Position numbers and translations under genes: made by a program. The notes under the pieces were generated by a model. The model searched no databases and was not told the DNA's origin. It saw nothing but the letters and a program-made list of their open reading frames with translations. From Petrosia ficiformis (taxonomy: Eukaryota; Porifera; Demospongiae; Haplosclerida; Petrosiidae), in assembly GCA_947044365.1 (NCBI GenBank), contig OX345636.1:14792615-14856614 (forward strand): 64,000 bases of DNA, written 5' to 3'. Positions 44,472 to 58,602 of this stretch are shown here, piece after piece (position 1 is the first letter of the stretch; every line of letters starts with the position of its first letter).

Positions 44472-47400
44472 CTGAAGAGAAGAATATATAATTGCTATTA
44501 TGAATTTACCAATTATATTGCATTATATCAGATCAATAATAATCACTTGTATATTATACACTCTCTAGTAGGTGTGTACCGGTATGTATTTACATAGCTT
44601 CCATTTAGATTGATTTTAAATTTAATATGCTGCATTGGATACATACACATTGCGATATAATTATATTATGGAGAAAAAAGTATTGCTTTTTGGAGTCATC
44701 ATTCAATAATCAGGGCTACTGGGAGCAGTGTGAGTGCTTGGTCTCACACACCATGCTTATTATAATTAATTGACCGATCCACTGTATAATATTATATAGC
44801 TTCCATCTACATAGTTATATACATGTTTGTGACACAAAAATTGTTATTATATATATAATTATAATTAATATAGTTTGAACCTGTAGGAAAGCAATCATGC
44901 AGTAAATAATCTGATTGGTCAACATAGTAATAGTTGACTAAACAGTTACTACAGTGTATTACATAATAGCAACCTCAACCTCAGTGTATATCACATGTTT
45001 AAGCCAGAAATTTATCTAATTATTATACTTAGATTTTTTGATGGCTTCCGTAACAGTAAAATGTAAACAATAAAATCTTGCTCTAAAATTATTACAGTAA
45101 AACAATTATAATGTTTACTGAAAATGATTATTATAAATTATTATCATTATAATTATTATGTGATCTTCCTTTAATGTTTACTATTCTTTAATTAAAAACA
45201 AAATCGCAGTCTAAATCTAACACTGCAAAAATAAACTTGTACTAATTTATTGGTTATTCTAAACCATTCATGTACATCACATTAAAATTATTCTGCATTA
45301 CAAATACAACATGTTTATATATTAGTATCATATATGCACATTCTGCAACTTTTCTAAGTCTTTGTGGTTTATTTATTAATCAAATTTTATTTATGTAACT
45401 ATTTTATATATGTATTTTACTTTTTTATTTTTGACATGTGTTGTGCATTTATATATTAGTATCATATATGCACATTCTGCAACTTTTCTAAGTCTTTGTG
45501 GTTTATTTATTAATCAAATTTTATTTATGTAACTATTTTATTTATGTATTTTACTTTTTTATTTTTGACATGTGTTGTGCTGTGTGTTGTTTCCTCTGCT
45601 CTAGCTCGCTGAGCACATGATATTCTCCCATACATGCAATAATGCACATAATAATTACATAAAGACATTCCTCATTACAAACAGAGAAAGAGGGGTTACA
45701 TACCTTAGGTATAAATAGTACTCCCAAAAATAGAGATGCCTCAATGAACAGAGCAAGACCAAATAGAGCAGCATACACAATATGATAATGTTGTAGAGCA
45801 AATTCTGTCACTGCTAAAATGACCAAAATAATGCTATTAAAATATATGATAGCAGCTATCTCTTTGGAGTCATTAAGAGCTTTTATTTTGACTCTACGAA
45901 TGTGAAAGGCCATGAATACTGCAATCACTTGTAGAGATCCTTTGTAGGCAAATGAAATTCCAAACCATGCCACTGAATACTTGTTGCTACAAATATAAAC
46001 GTGATTTTCATACCTGACCCCATCACTCTGGTAAATGAAAGAGAAATATGGCAATAATATAAATTTAATATGCTATATACAAGACATGTCAGGTCACCTT
46101 TTACATGCTATATACACAGGGCTCGTTAGGTCAAAAGTTAAAGAAGCTATAGTGTGTATACATGTGAGGTCAAACCACAATTACATGCATCTACCAAACT
46201 GTTAGTGTCATCAGTACAAAAATTACATAACTCCAGAATGTTAGAGAAAATATCTGCAGACTTACAAGGCTGTTGAAATCACTTACTTCTTTTCTATATT
46301 ATGTATTATGCAATACAATGTTGTGCATTATTAAATAAGTGGTATGTAAAATATAATAATTATATAATGTAGGTTAAAGTGCACATTGCAACCCTAATGC
46401 CCTTCAAACAAGTGATGGCACTTTTAGACATAGAGAAAGAATAGCTTGCTCATTCTATCTTTATCTACATACTGTGATTTCGATCTCCTCTTCAGCATCA
46501 ACAATATCAAAAGCCTCCAATCTTGAATCTGGTATGGATGTTCCAATAAGTAGAATCAATAAATCAACTGCTACAACAATTGTTATCACAACAATGAGAA
46601 TCCAATCCTTGATAGTCTATATTGGAGAAGAGTCTAGTATAGTAATCAAAAAAACAAGAACTACTTGTAGGGTATTAAAGGTGTGTGACATTTTTGGTAA
46701 AGTAATTTTTGATGTTTATGATTTTGTAATAAATTATCATGAATATAATCATTTTAAGTATCTGTACTATTAAATGCAGTTTACTAGTTTCTAATCCATT
46801 AATAATAATCATCTTTAAAACACAACAGAGATAGATACCTTTTTAGTTGTATTAATTACTAATGCCAATTCCTCTTGTTGACATTTTGGAAGATGAATGA
46901 TCAACAAACTGTACAACTTACATAATACTGGCATGCACAAGTGGAATTTTTATTGCATTAATAATAATGTAGTATAGTTAGCATAGTTGAAGACAAAAAA
47001 CAAATGTCACAAGCATCAGTGTTATTATGTTCAAGATGGTGCTGAGGATAAATAAACCTTTCACTGATTTCTCCAACACACATCATTATATATTTATAAG
47101 TATACCTTCTTTTTATCAGTGGGGTTAGTGAAGATGTAGTAAATTCTCCATGTTTTAGAGAGAATAACAGCAAAGCATATTGTGTAACCAATAGAAAATA
47201 ACCATACACGAAACTGTGAGATGAAATAAAACATAAAATCAGATACCTACTCATCACTCTTCTTACTTATTATTATTAGTAATTATTATATAATTGTTAT
47301 CATCATTATTATTATAACCTAACATAGGTGGAGGAACATATTTGGGGTAATCACAGTTCTTAGGAAGGAACGTTTTAGTGATAATAATCTGTTGGTTCCA

Positions 47401-50400
47401 CTCCTGATGGTGATGATGAAGATAATGGAGGAAAATGTGCCTCCTCATGCATGAATTACAGAAACTAAAAATTATATTGATCTAAATTTGTCTAGGAACA
47501 GTAAATTAGACAATGATATATAGTATGTCATTCTCTTCTGGCAAACATTATCACCTTCAAATTAAATAATTTGTTTCATAATAAACTAGTTACAAAAATA
47601 TTTCAGCTTGATACTATGGCTATGCTGTAGTTTTTGTATATTAATGCTATATGTGATAATTTTCAGAGAGGAAACTAATACAATACATATGTCACCTAAT
47701 TTTTGAAAAGGAACAAAATAATTTTGATGACCTTTAGCTGCTGCCATGCATGTTGTACAAATTAAAGATATGTGGTTGATCAAATCTTTGGGGGGGCGAG
47801 AAAGTGTCCCTTTTTAAAAATATGTGCTCCAGTGATGTAGTTTCACTGCCTGTGAACCTAACATGCATTCTATAACAAGTCATCTTTTTCATAACAGTTT
47901 ATTTCTGGAGTTGCTATTAATTTCGATAATATTTTCTTACATTGCATATAAATGTCTCCAGGTCTGCTTGATCAAATGAGTCCACAGAATACACATACAA
48001 GTAAACACAAGTATACAAGAGAACTGATCCCACCATTATAAGATAATTCAGATTTGGACTGCCAAGCTTAACAACCCTATACATCAAATGAAAATGTAAT
48101 ATAAATTTCTAAATTTTAGTAGTGACTGTACAAATAATTATATATCAACTAAACAAACCATCACAAATAATTTGCACAATACTCAGTGTAACTACAACAG
48201 TATATGTATGTCATAATTTGGAATTGTACATGATTACATCCTCATTACTCACTTCCTTTTTCTGAAGACAATGTTAAACACAAAACAAACAACAGCAAAG
48301 ATCATTCCAAAAGATGCCAGTATGTAGTAGATGACTTCAAGATAGATAATGTTTGGATGTATTCTTTTCATTACAAATCCATCATAAGGTACACCATCTG
48401 AATGAATGAATGGAAGTAGTAGTAGATATTGAGGTCGTTGTCTGAAGAAACATTCTTTGATTTGAATATATTGTTGAAACACAGGAGTAGCAAGCAAATG
48501 AGTAATGTCCAACTCACATTTATTTTATATATATATTCTCTACCATATGTACTATACCATTCAACTAATATTTTATTATCTACTGATACTTTCAATACTG
48601 ATATCATGAACAAAATGAATCCAATAATGATATAAGTATTAAATCTTGAGGTGTCTGAGCAGGTTTACTGCTTTGCAGTCTCCCACTTGCAGAACTGCAG
48701 CAAACAAGCAAATACCCCTGCTCTGGTCTGTACTAGAGCTAGACTCTGCATTCTTTTTGAGTGTTCATGATATCATGAATGTGGTAGTATTCTGTGTGAC
48801 TAATGAATCAATAAGCTTTGTACTACCAATATCAATCAGCAGTTAGTATATTGTCTGTCACCTGATATTGATACTAATCCCAGTAATGAACACTAATATC
48901 AGGATCTAATAATACTATTACATTTCCCGAATTAATCTCTTGATGAGAACAATCACAATACATTGTGTATGGAATTGTAAGTGGCATTTGAAATGATCAA
49001 GGCTTTTTTGAAAACTTATGTATGATCAAACTGGTAGTAATAATATTATACATGATCAATGAAGCATAATTTATGTGATAATACTCATTATAATTATAAT
49101 TATACAACATGTTTGTTGTTTACCTTCCCATAATGTGTATTCACTTTCCTCTTCTATGAAAGCAAATGTACTGTAGTTGCTATGGTGATAGACCTCAGCA
49201 ACAGTCTTTCTCTCTATGTAACCATTCACTGAGAGAAATGCAAAAAAAAGTTAATATCAAGTTATAAACAACAGACATGTCATCAAAGAATAAATTCCAT
49301 AAGTTATAGTTAGAATCATGTGTGGGCCAAGTACATGCATTGTTACGTATCCTTTCTTTATTAATGCAAAGTATTTGTACTTGTACTCAAGTCCTTAGTT
49401 GAGTACTTGCAAGTACTTACATATTTGTAAGTATATACTTCAAAGTATGTATGTTTAAGTCCTTTCATGCAAATTCATCAAAGCAGGCATTAAATATTGT
49501 CATTTTGTGATAATTGACTAAAGGTTGCAGGTTCAATAAATCCTAAGCAGTATCATCACATGTAGTGATGTGTATTAGGACTTGTAATTAAATACTTTCA
49601 ACTTAAGGTACTTGTACTTATCACTTGTATTTGTACTTGCATTTTTTGTATATAGTACTTGTACTTTGCTTAAGTCCTTACAAATGTACTTGGCCCTGCC
49701 TGGTAAGAATACATGAAACTCCACCCTGTATGCAGTAAATTCTGCCAAAGTTCCTTTCTACCGCTGCAACCTCTTGTATTGAACAAATTCAATCTCATAC
49801 ACCTAATATTCCTAGAGAGGCATGTCCTATGACAACCTATAGTTATAATACTATGAGTCATAACTTTCCTTTTAAAACTCCTGCATACAGGCCCGCATGA
49901 ACCTTTATTTATCGCTAAGTGAGCTAATTCTTTTCGTATCTAAACCAGTGGCAGAATAGGACTTGAAATGAGATTAAATTACAAGTATATACATTCATGA
50001 CACTTGTAATTTAATATAGAATATAACCTTCCTTATGGAAGGTTATATTCTATAGTTGTGAAAATGCAAACATAACAGTAACTGTCCATCAAAGTGACAT
50101 TCAAGCAAGCAATCAAGATCAGATAGCATTCATAGACCTGGCTAGGGTGAGGTATGCCTATGTTCATTAATGTACTCACATAATTCTCTGTATTGCCTCA
50201 AGAGATACAAATTGTCTGGTCTTTGTCCATCATCAAACACAATGCCACCCTATTTGAGTAAGACAATAAGTTTTTGAGTGCCTTACCAATAACACTATAG
50301 ATCATTTAATCAATTTGAAGACAAAGTTGCATGCATGTTTATAATGTTTATAATTATTCCATTGCTAGTGACGTTATGAGTGTACATGTATGTGTGAACT

Positions 50401-53400
50401 GGGATGAAATAAGGGGATTCTTATAGATAACAATAATTTTGATCAAATGCTTACCTGTATACTATAGACACTTGCCATTTGGACATTTTGTGTAAGAACT
50501 TAACTAAATTAGGTATCTAGGAGGATTAATAGTTGCTCTTCCTGGATACCAAATTCAGCTGGAATGTAAGTATTTGACAAAAAAAAATACTATTTTCCTA
50601 ATGGCCCATTTTGTTCATTATTCAACCATTTTTTACAGGCCGTAAATGCATGCAGAGATCAAGTAAAAGCTGGATATAACAAGCAAGAATATGCATGATA
50701 ATGAGCATTTAACATCGGACCAAAACTGTTGCTTTCCAAGGAACTATTATCTTGTGCATGGATACTCATTAATCTACAGGCAATCCAGAAAACATTTGAA
50801 ATAATGATTTTTATATAAATTAGAGAACATAGAGATGATCAAGTCTGTACACTGCTGCAACATGAACATGCTTCATGTATGTATGACCTATTCACTAAGG
50901 TGCCTATACACACATTTGGCAATGTAAAACTATTCAGAATGGTTAGAAAAGGTATAGTGAATTTCATATGTAAAGAAACTAGGTATGGACTTGAGAATCA
51001 TGCAGAATGTAATTAATACAATGCACATATAAATATGTGTTGCACACGAAAATCTATAAAATATTCAATTTATAGTATAATCAAATCATATCAACTCACA
51101 GTGACACCAGTAAACATGACTTCATCAAAACTTTTTCTGATGATACAACCAAGTTTTTCATTTGCATGATCAAACATCTCGAGAGGAACCAGTTCACCGT
51201 ATAAATGTTCGCACCCACATTCATTACCAGCTATAACTTTCTTTGATGCAATATCGAGTCCTATAGCTATTGACCACATGGCGTCATAAGCTGTACCTAC
51301 TAATCCAAACTCATTGTACTCCTGGTATCGTGATTGTTGTAAAAGATTTTGATAATGATTAAGAAAACTTGTAGCATTCTGTAAAAATAAAAATCAATGT
51401 ATTTTGTTACAGTATTATAATTATTTATACAATACCACTGAAAAATAATTGATTCTAGATCTGGAATAATATTTTGTTCATAATCACATCAATATATGCA
51501 GTATAGATACATACAGTCATACATACATAGTTAGATACATTAGATATAGACACATATATTGCATCATGTATGGACACACCTCTCCAGACAAGGTATCAAA
51601 CACATCATTTTCATCCACTATATATCCTCGTGGAACAAAATCAAAACTACCACTGAGAGCTTTAGCAACCATCCAATGAGGACAAGAGAAGTTAGATTCT
51701 TCTGTCCACCATTGAGGTGTGAAACCTCCAGTAGTGAACCAAAGATACTCCGGATAAACAAGACCTCTATGGTATGCCTGCAAGGATGATGAGTGTATAT
51801 ACGATTGGCAATGTAAAGAAAATTATAATAAAATTTATACATTCCTATGAATAAATAGATTTTTCATGCAGAATATCATTTATAATTGAAGACATCCCAT
51901 TGTGTATCTCTATATAGTTGATTAGCTAGTATACACTAAATAATTCTCACCTCACAAAGAATATTGTATGCATATGTGCCATAAGTATTGACAATAATAA
52001 TTCTGTAATCTTCATTCAGTATCTGTATAATTATTAATAATTATTATATACTTTGCCAGAGTATAATACAATTTTAATATTTTTACTATTTTTTATGAAA
52101 AGCTAACAAATGATATAATGGATTCCACTACTCATGAATCAGAAAGGTTGGTTGCTATATATAGTTATGTTGATACAAAATTTTGTTTATAACCAAAAAT
52201 TAAAATATAATTAAGGGTATGATTATAATTTATTTTTAATTGTCACCATCACATATTCATTACAAATAGTTAAACTAGGCCTATAATGTATCTTCATGGT
52301 TACTGTAGATTTATATACTACAGGTGTTATAAGCCCATAACACAGCCTCTCCGAGTGCTACATGTACCTCACTAACCACAACTGTTGACATTGCATAATC
52401 TGCTGTAAAGTACAGACCCCATGCATTGTATAAATTAAATATTAATTGGCCTAGCGTGTGTTATGGGTTTTTACCTTCTTTGGGAAAGGCCCATAACACC
52501 CACCTGCTAAGCAGGTATTATCTAATAAATAACATTTGGATGTATACTTATTACTTACTGCTTTAAATACTTCTTCATATGAAAATACATAAAGATTAGA
52601 TTTAAGAGTCATAGTTGTGTCAAGAGTCCATCCTTCCTGGTCAAATATCACTTGAAGATTCTCTGTGAACTGAACAGCAAAGAATGATAAGATACATGTA
52701 GAACGGTGGATCGTCATCAAATTTATGATTATGATAAGGTGTTGAGGAGAAGCACATTTTCAGTGACAATATTATTATTTTATAATTATAATAATTTATA
52801 ATGTTATACACTAAGGTCGAGGTTACTATATGATTTATACACCAAAGGGTACAGTCCCAAAGTATATAAACACATAGCAACCAAGACTAAGGTGATACAG
52901 CTGACGTAAACTATGCTGACCAATCAGAATACTTAATTTCACTCACACCTTTATGTGTGTATACGTATCCAATGCAACAAAATCAATGTGATTGGTAAAA
53001 CTGGAAAGGTAATTAGTAAAAACATAATACATAATTATACTTCCTGGAGGCGTATATATATATACGTGATTTAAGCAATCTGATTGGTCAATTTAATCGT
53101 AGCATGGTATAAGATAGATGTATAATTAATTTATAAGTAACTACTAATTGTGTAATAAATCTGTAGAAAGGGAAATTTTCAATATTACACCAATTTTGCA
53201 TAGGAAGTCACTGAAATTTGGTATCTAAGTAGACTAATGATATATAGCTCTTCGTGGATACTTAATTTCATTGGTTTCATGTATCAAATGGTTGAATGAC
53301 GAACAATTAACTAAAGGCAAGTGTTTGATCACAAATATATTGCTGTAAAATGTCCCTTTTTGCCTTTTTGTTTTAATGGCATTCATAATTATTATCAATT

Positions 53401-55693
53401 TAGTATATGTACATCAGGAAGCATCCTGTGGTGTAGCTGAGCTATAACTTATCGTAGGTCACAGTTTTTGGCACGTGAAGATAAATTAATTATTCATGAG
53501 GGTATGGCTGAATTAAAAAGGTTTCTTAATTAATCAACGAGACTATTTGCTAGCGTTTTGAAAGTTGAAAACTGGACTAAAAGTAATTTTTATTATATTA
53601 AGCTGTCTGTTCAATAACTTTGATTTATAATATTCTAAATTAATCAATGAAATGGAGTGGAACATTCATAATGAATGTGGCAATTCATATAGTTATGTAT
53701 TTCTAGGCCACTGGAAGCATCACTTCATGAATACTAGAAATACATAACTATGATTCTCTATTATTATCATCAGTCTAACAGACACAAATGATTATTTGCC
53801 TATATACCATAGTGAAAAGAGTTTCTTCTTGTGTGATAATTGCCATTTGTTGCCATCCAAATTGTCTCATTAGTTGAGCCATTGTTGCTGCATTCAAGTC
53901 AAAAGATGGAAGTGTACGATAGAAATTTTGAAAACGATTTTGGTTACCGAGAACAGAAGCAGCTGCAGCAAATGATACCTACACGAAAAAGAATAATAAT
54001 CATGTACACAGTGAAACAAACAGGAAAACTTATCAATTCAGTGGTTAGATATTGAGGTTGCCTTAATAAAGCAATGCCTTTAACTAACATAACCTCAAGA
54101 CAAAACAAAAGTGGTGCTACATCATATAAATATACATGTACACTGAAATATACCATAACTAAATAAGCTGAGGCAAATCCATTAATTGTTTTTGTTTATA
54201 GGTCTACATTAGTGGTTACAAGATTTATATAATAAAAATATCATATAATATGCAATTGTCTTATAAGTAACTACCACCTGTGCTACTTGTATGTGCCCAA
54301 GGAAGACTAAAAGTGTCTAAGACAGTCCAACTATCAAGTAGAGTTGGCAAGACCTTTGCACTTAACAAACACATGCAGGTGTTTGGAAAAATGATCTAAT
54401 CAATAATGGTTACTACCTATACTCTATCTTAGATAGAATGCTGGTCAAGTTTTCTGACTTTTTAAATATAAAAAAGTTACTGAGCCAGAAAAAAATATGA
54501 ATAATTTGGAAATGAATACTTTATTAACGTACAGTTCATTTACCTTAGGTCATTAAAACAGGTATTAGCACACTATCGAAAAAAAATGACAGGAAAGAGG
54601 TAATTTGCATTAACCTTTTCTGACTTCTAGCTAATATTTTAAATTAACAGTCGCTTGACTGTGAAGAATTGGTGAAATGAGTGATCAATATTTTAGAACT
54701 ACATGATTGACATAACTGTCATTAGAAACTCTCAATACAGGGAATATCAAGTATTATTAGAACATTATGCATGCATATGTCCCAATGTATAATTAATAAT
54801 TATAACTATCCATACCTGTGGTATATTCCAATGATGACTTATCTCTGCTACAGAAATAGTAGCTACAGAACATCCACAACATAGAAGAGAGATATATGAA
54901 GGTTGACTGTCATTGGCAAAGTGGTGAAGGAAAGAGTTTAAAGCAGATGCTCTGTTACACTATGAAAGAATAATGAAACAAGAAACTTTCTTTGGAATTT
55001 CAAAAGAAGAAAATTAAATCTATTTTTTTACTTCAATAGATGCTTTGATGAGACTACTATATAAACTTTCTATCTGGGATAACTAAAAATGAATAATAGG
55101 CACTTTTATTAACATAATTATTATTAGTTAGTTAATTTCAACTATAATAAAACCATTAGTATTATTATTTTAGTCAATTAAATATAACTATAACTAAACC
55201 TTTGGGAAAAGCATCATACTATAACTATACACCACTTAATCAATGATATAATTATTAATTTTATAATAGATACATGCAACTACAGTAAATATAATTACAC
55301 TGTTCTCACATTGGACTATACTTTTAAAAAATTAAATTGCTTTTTTATATTTTGGGGAGGGAAATGTGCCTCCTACATGCATCAATCATGCATGCAAAAC
55401 ACAAATGTTTAAAATTTAAATAGCAGCTAGTGGTAAAAACATTACAGGTTATCATCACTTACTTCTGAGTCCAGTATTGTAGTATATTGGAGAGTATAAT
55501 TCTGAAGAATATCTGAACGATTGTTAATCTGCTCAAGAGCCTTGTCAATAATAGGAATTGCACCAGAAGAAATGAAGCCTCCTGTTTTGGATGTAATAAA
55601 TGAGAAATATAGAGGAATTTTATCTGCATTATAACCAAATGACAAAGAAATGAGAAGGATGCAGAAAACAAAGCTAAACATGGCTAATTGCAT
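44146..55693 (-). CDS. GABA-B-type metabotropic receptor, paralogue B (16 exons)
   Basis: Complete second copy. Exons 5' to 3': 55463-55693, 54816-54959, 53808-53978, 52559-52669, 51951-52022, 51580-51777, 51100-51378, 50180-50249, 49124-49228, 48253-48397, 47941-48076, 47106-47213, 46473-46616, 45704-46027, 44283-44471, 44146-44193. They join in frame to 2475 nt, 824 aa. Every exon has the same length and phase as in copy A except the last two. The start (ATG at 55691-55693, MQLAMFSFVFCILLISLSFG) gives a signal peptide. It retains the paired cysteines, GTAYDAMWSIAIGLD, ALNDSK and LFIPK, with no stops or frameshifts seen, so both copies look functional. Exon 15 is two codons longer; exon 16 stops early, giving a tail of only 15 residues (GSTNTVKEQSDSSMD). 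Introns are generally shorter because they lack several insertions present in A. Confidence 0.93.
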
Positions 55694-57824
55694 GTGTAGT
55701 TATTCCACTAGGTTGCAAGATAAGTAAAGCACTATTATTTCTGTGACCAGTGTCTTGTTGTGAAACCTTTTATGCATGCTCTCCAGTGAATACTGATTCT
55801 CCACAGGTGCACAACAGTTGTCATGGTAAAAATTATATAATGCATTTGTAAGACTGCTGTGTAGCTTATAATTAATACACATTTTACATTTATAATTATA
55901 ATTTAAGTCATTTAAGTCATCTAAATGTCATCCCCTTGTCATCAATACATATGAAGTATAGTATACATAAAGTACATTTAATGTACAGCGGGTCCTTCTC
56001 CCTGTAACCAGTTCACAGCATCAAAAAATACATTATATATACATATATAGATAGCCACTTGGCTGATAAGGCATTTCTAATAATAATGAATACAATCACA
56101 AGTGAAAAAGAAAACAATAAGTACACCCTTAGTCTGACAAAGTTACAAACTTGTAGAAAATAATTAAACACTGTATTTCAAACAAAAATGAGTTTTGATT
56201 CGATACTTCAGTTCACTATAGTATCATAATTACTGCTATATATATGCCATGCTACTACTAGAGAACAGTAAGTTTGGGAAGGTGTGACCAGATTATCTTG
56301 GACTGTTTTTAAATAAAAAGAGTTTGTAGCACACAAAAGAAAGAAACAAAGAATAGAAGAAAAAGCAATGATGATATAATATCCATGATCACAAGTGTAT
56401 CTGCCTCCCTTTCCCTTCTGTTTTTGCTACACGTGTTAACTTTCTACCTCTTTTCACTGTCAAGATCTTTTCTTATTCAGTAAGGTTTGTTGAAGTTTGT
56501 ACAAACCAATCTTTAACAAACATGCATGGGGCCGGCATTAATGCATGCACATTGTAGATATACATACATACACATGTGAGTCGGGAAAATCCCATATGGG
56601 GTTACATGATCATGAATTTCCTTCATTTATAATCGAGCACAACTTGCCCACAGTATAAAGCAAAGTCAACAAGATAACACTTTAAAACCATAACAAAGGT
56701 TTTATTTCCAAGCCACAATGTGTATAAACCCCTCATGGATAATGAATTATGTCCAACATTTTGCAACATGCTTTACATGCCCATATTCAAACCTGACCAC
56801 TACAGCCACTGCAGAATGATTATATTTTAGATTATTAATTCTATTAGTCTTCATTTACAAACACTTCAAACTTTTAAACGCCATTTTAAAATAATGAATA
56901 TGGTCACTGGTGAGGAGAAACAGCCAGCCATGCTTGCAAGACATAGTTTGATGAATCTAGTGATCTGCACAGTGTATTGAAACTGAACTGTACACACGTT
57001 ATAGTGCAAAAGTAGTGCCAAATGTCTGACAGTCAGCTCAATATTTCCACATCCCTGAATATAGTCATTCCTGATATCAATGATAACAATGATACAAGTT
57101 TCTCCAGTTGTTGAAATTTTTCTTCTTTTAATTTCATTTCAGTTCTCAATTTTTCTATCTCAGATTGTTCACTAAAAGAGGTTTTCTTGGTCTCCTCGAT
57201 CTCTGAATTATAAAAAAATCAATGAATTATACTACTAACATTAACATTCAAGTTTTACATGGTATATTAGATTGAACAACCAGATTACCTTATGGTAAGG
57301 TTTTATACAACATCAGTTTTTGCCAGCAATGAATAAATCAATGGTTGTGTTTCATTATTTTAATAACATTTTGCTTTGAAAACAATTTATTATAGAATTA
57401 TTATGTAAATGCAACTAGATAGTAGTGGGTATGCATGAGGAAGAAATTCATGCTTAGTTGTGTGCTATCATGTAGTTCTGTATGTTTTTTAGAGCTACAT
57501 TATTAAGTAATGTCTAATTAATTATATGAATCCATTTATGACAGAGGCCAATTAAGTACTCGACGAATCTCACAAAGAGCAGTATATACGTAGTACATCA
57601 TGCAGAAAGAAAAGATAAATTTATTCTCAATAGTGTTCTTATCTCATGCATTTGTAGGCAATTTAGTTCACAGATCACATGCATATTTTTACTGAATGAC
57701 TAATTTTCTCACTTCATAAATAGAACAGCGTATTCATGCGGAATAATACTTCTCTTCATGGCTGTAGCAAGTGGTCAGGTCCTAGTATATTATATGATAT
57801 ACTAGGAACTGAACAAGTTTATAA

Positions 57825-57867
<43 letters not shown>

Positions 57868-58602
57868 TATATATATATATGATTAATATATTATAAACTT
57901 GTTTGTTTATATAATTATACACCTCATCTAGCAGCTCTGTTGCAGATGTGATACATATATCTCAGCCATTGTTCACTTTCTGTACCTCATGTCTCAGCTA
58001 CCAACCAGATTGCATGGGCAGGGTCATTGAAACCCCAATATGGCAAAGGGCTGTGCCCCCTTCCAACCCTGCTCAACAGGGACACCCTCCTTTAGAATTC
58101 CCCCTCCATATTCTCATATGTTTTAGCCAAATTGCTGCCGAAATGTCCCACACATTTGACATCAGTCCTGTAAGTGTTAAAAACTAAGTGTAAAACTAGC
58201 TACTTTATTCTCCTGCTGACGATCACCCCTGCATGATTCTTTGATATCAGCAAGCAATGTCCTATTAGTTTCATAAACAGATGGATTTAAGAAAAGCTGT
58301 TCTTTGCAGCTGGATGTACTATGGAGTTGTATAATTATATGTAATTACTATTTGTTATAAGTATAATAATGTACTGTTATATATTATTATTATAATTGTA
58401 CAATTGCATGTTTCAAAACAACAACAATTATTATTGCCTATGTGGTTTGTGTGTACACGATACATATTAATTATGCATGTTTCTTGGTCCTTACTTACTA
58501 TACAAACCTAACATTATACCAGGAGAATTTGACTCGTAAACATAATGTTTAACATGGTACATGAGTTAATATTATGTAATAGGATTCTTCTAAGGTGCTG
58601 GT
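55694..58602. other. Intergenic region between receptors B and C
   Basis: About 2.9 kb. The first 190 bp match the upstream flank of copy A. The rest is mostly unremarkable AT-rich sequence, with a candidate coiled-coil exon at 57096-57202, a TA-rich tract at about 57825-57895 flanked by atataatatattataaactt-type complementary arms, and a C-rich piece at 58010-58110 that I cannot assign. From about 58290 the sequence matches the 3' flanks of copies A and B. Confidence 0.6.
57096..57202 (-). CDS. Candidate orphan coiled-coil exon
   Basis: The minus strand has an acceptor ttataattcag, an open frame IEETKKTSFSEQSEIEKLRT continuing EMKLKEEKFQQLEKL, and a possible donor gtatca at 57090-57095. The heptad-like pattern and charge suggest a real coiled coil. 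If no donor is used, the frame runs to TGA at 57033-57035, through sequence belonging to a dispersed repeat. It could be an alternative tail exon of receptor C, or what is left of another receptor or kinesin-like gene. Confidence 0.35.

Noticed and set aside
57948..58187. Plus-strand frame of 79 aa upstream of the receptor C 3' end
   Set aside because: No recognised domain, splice context or paralogous support; composition suggests a chance frame in an old insertion.
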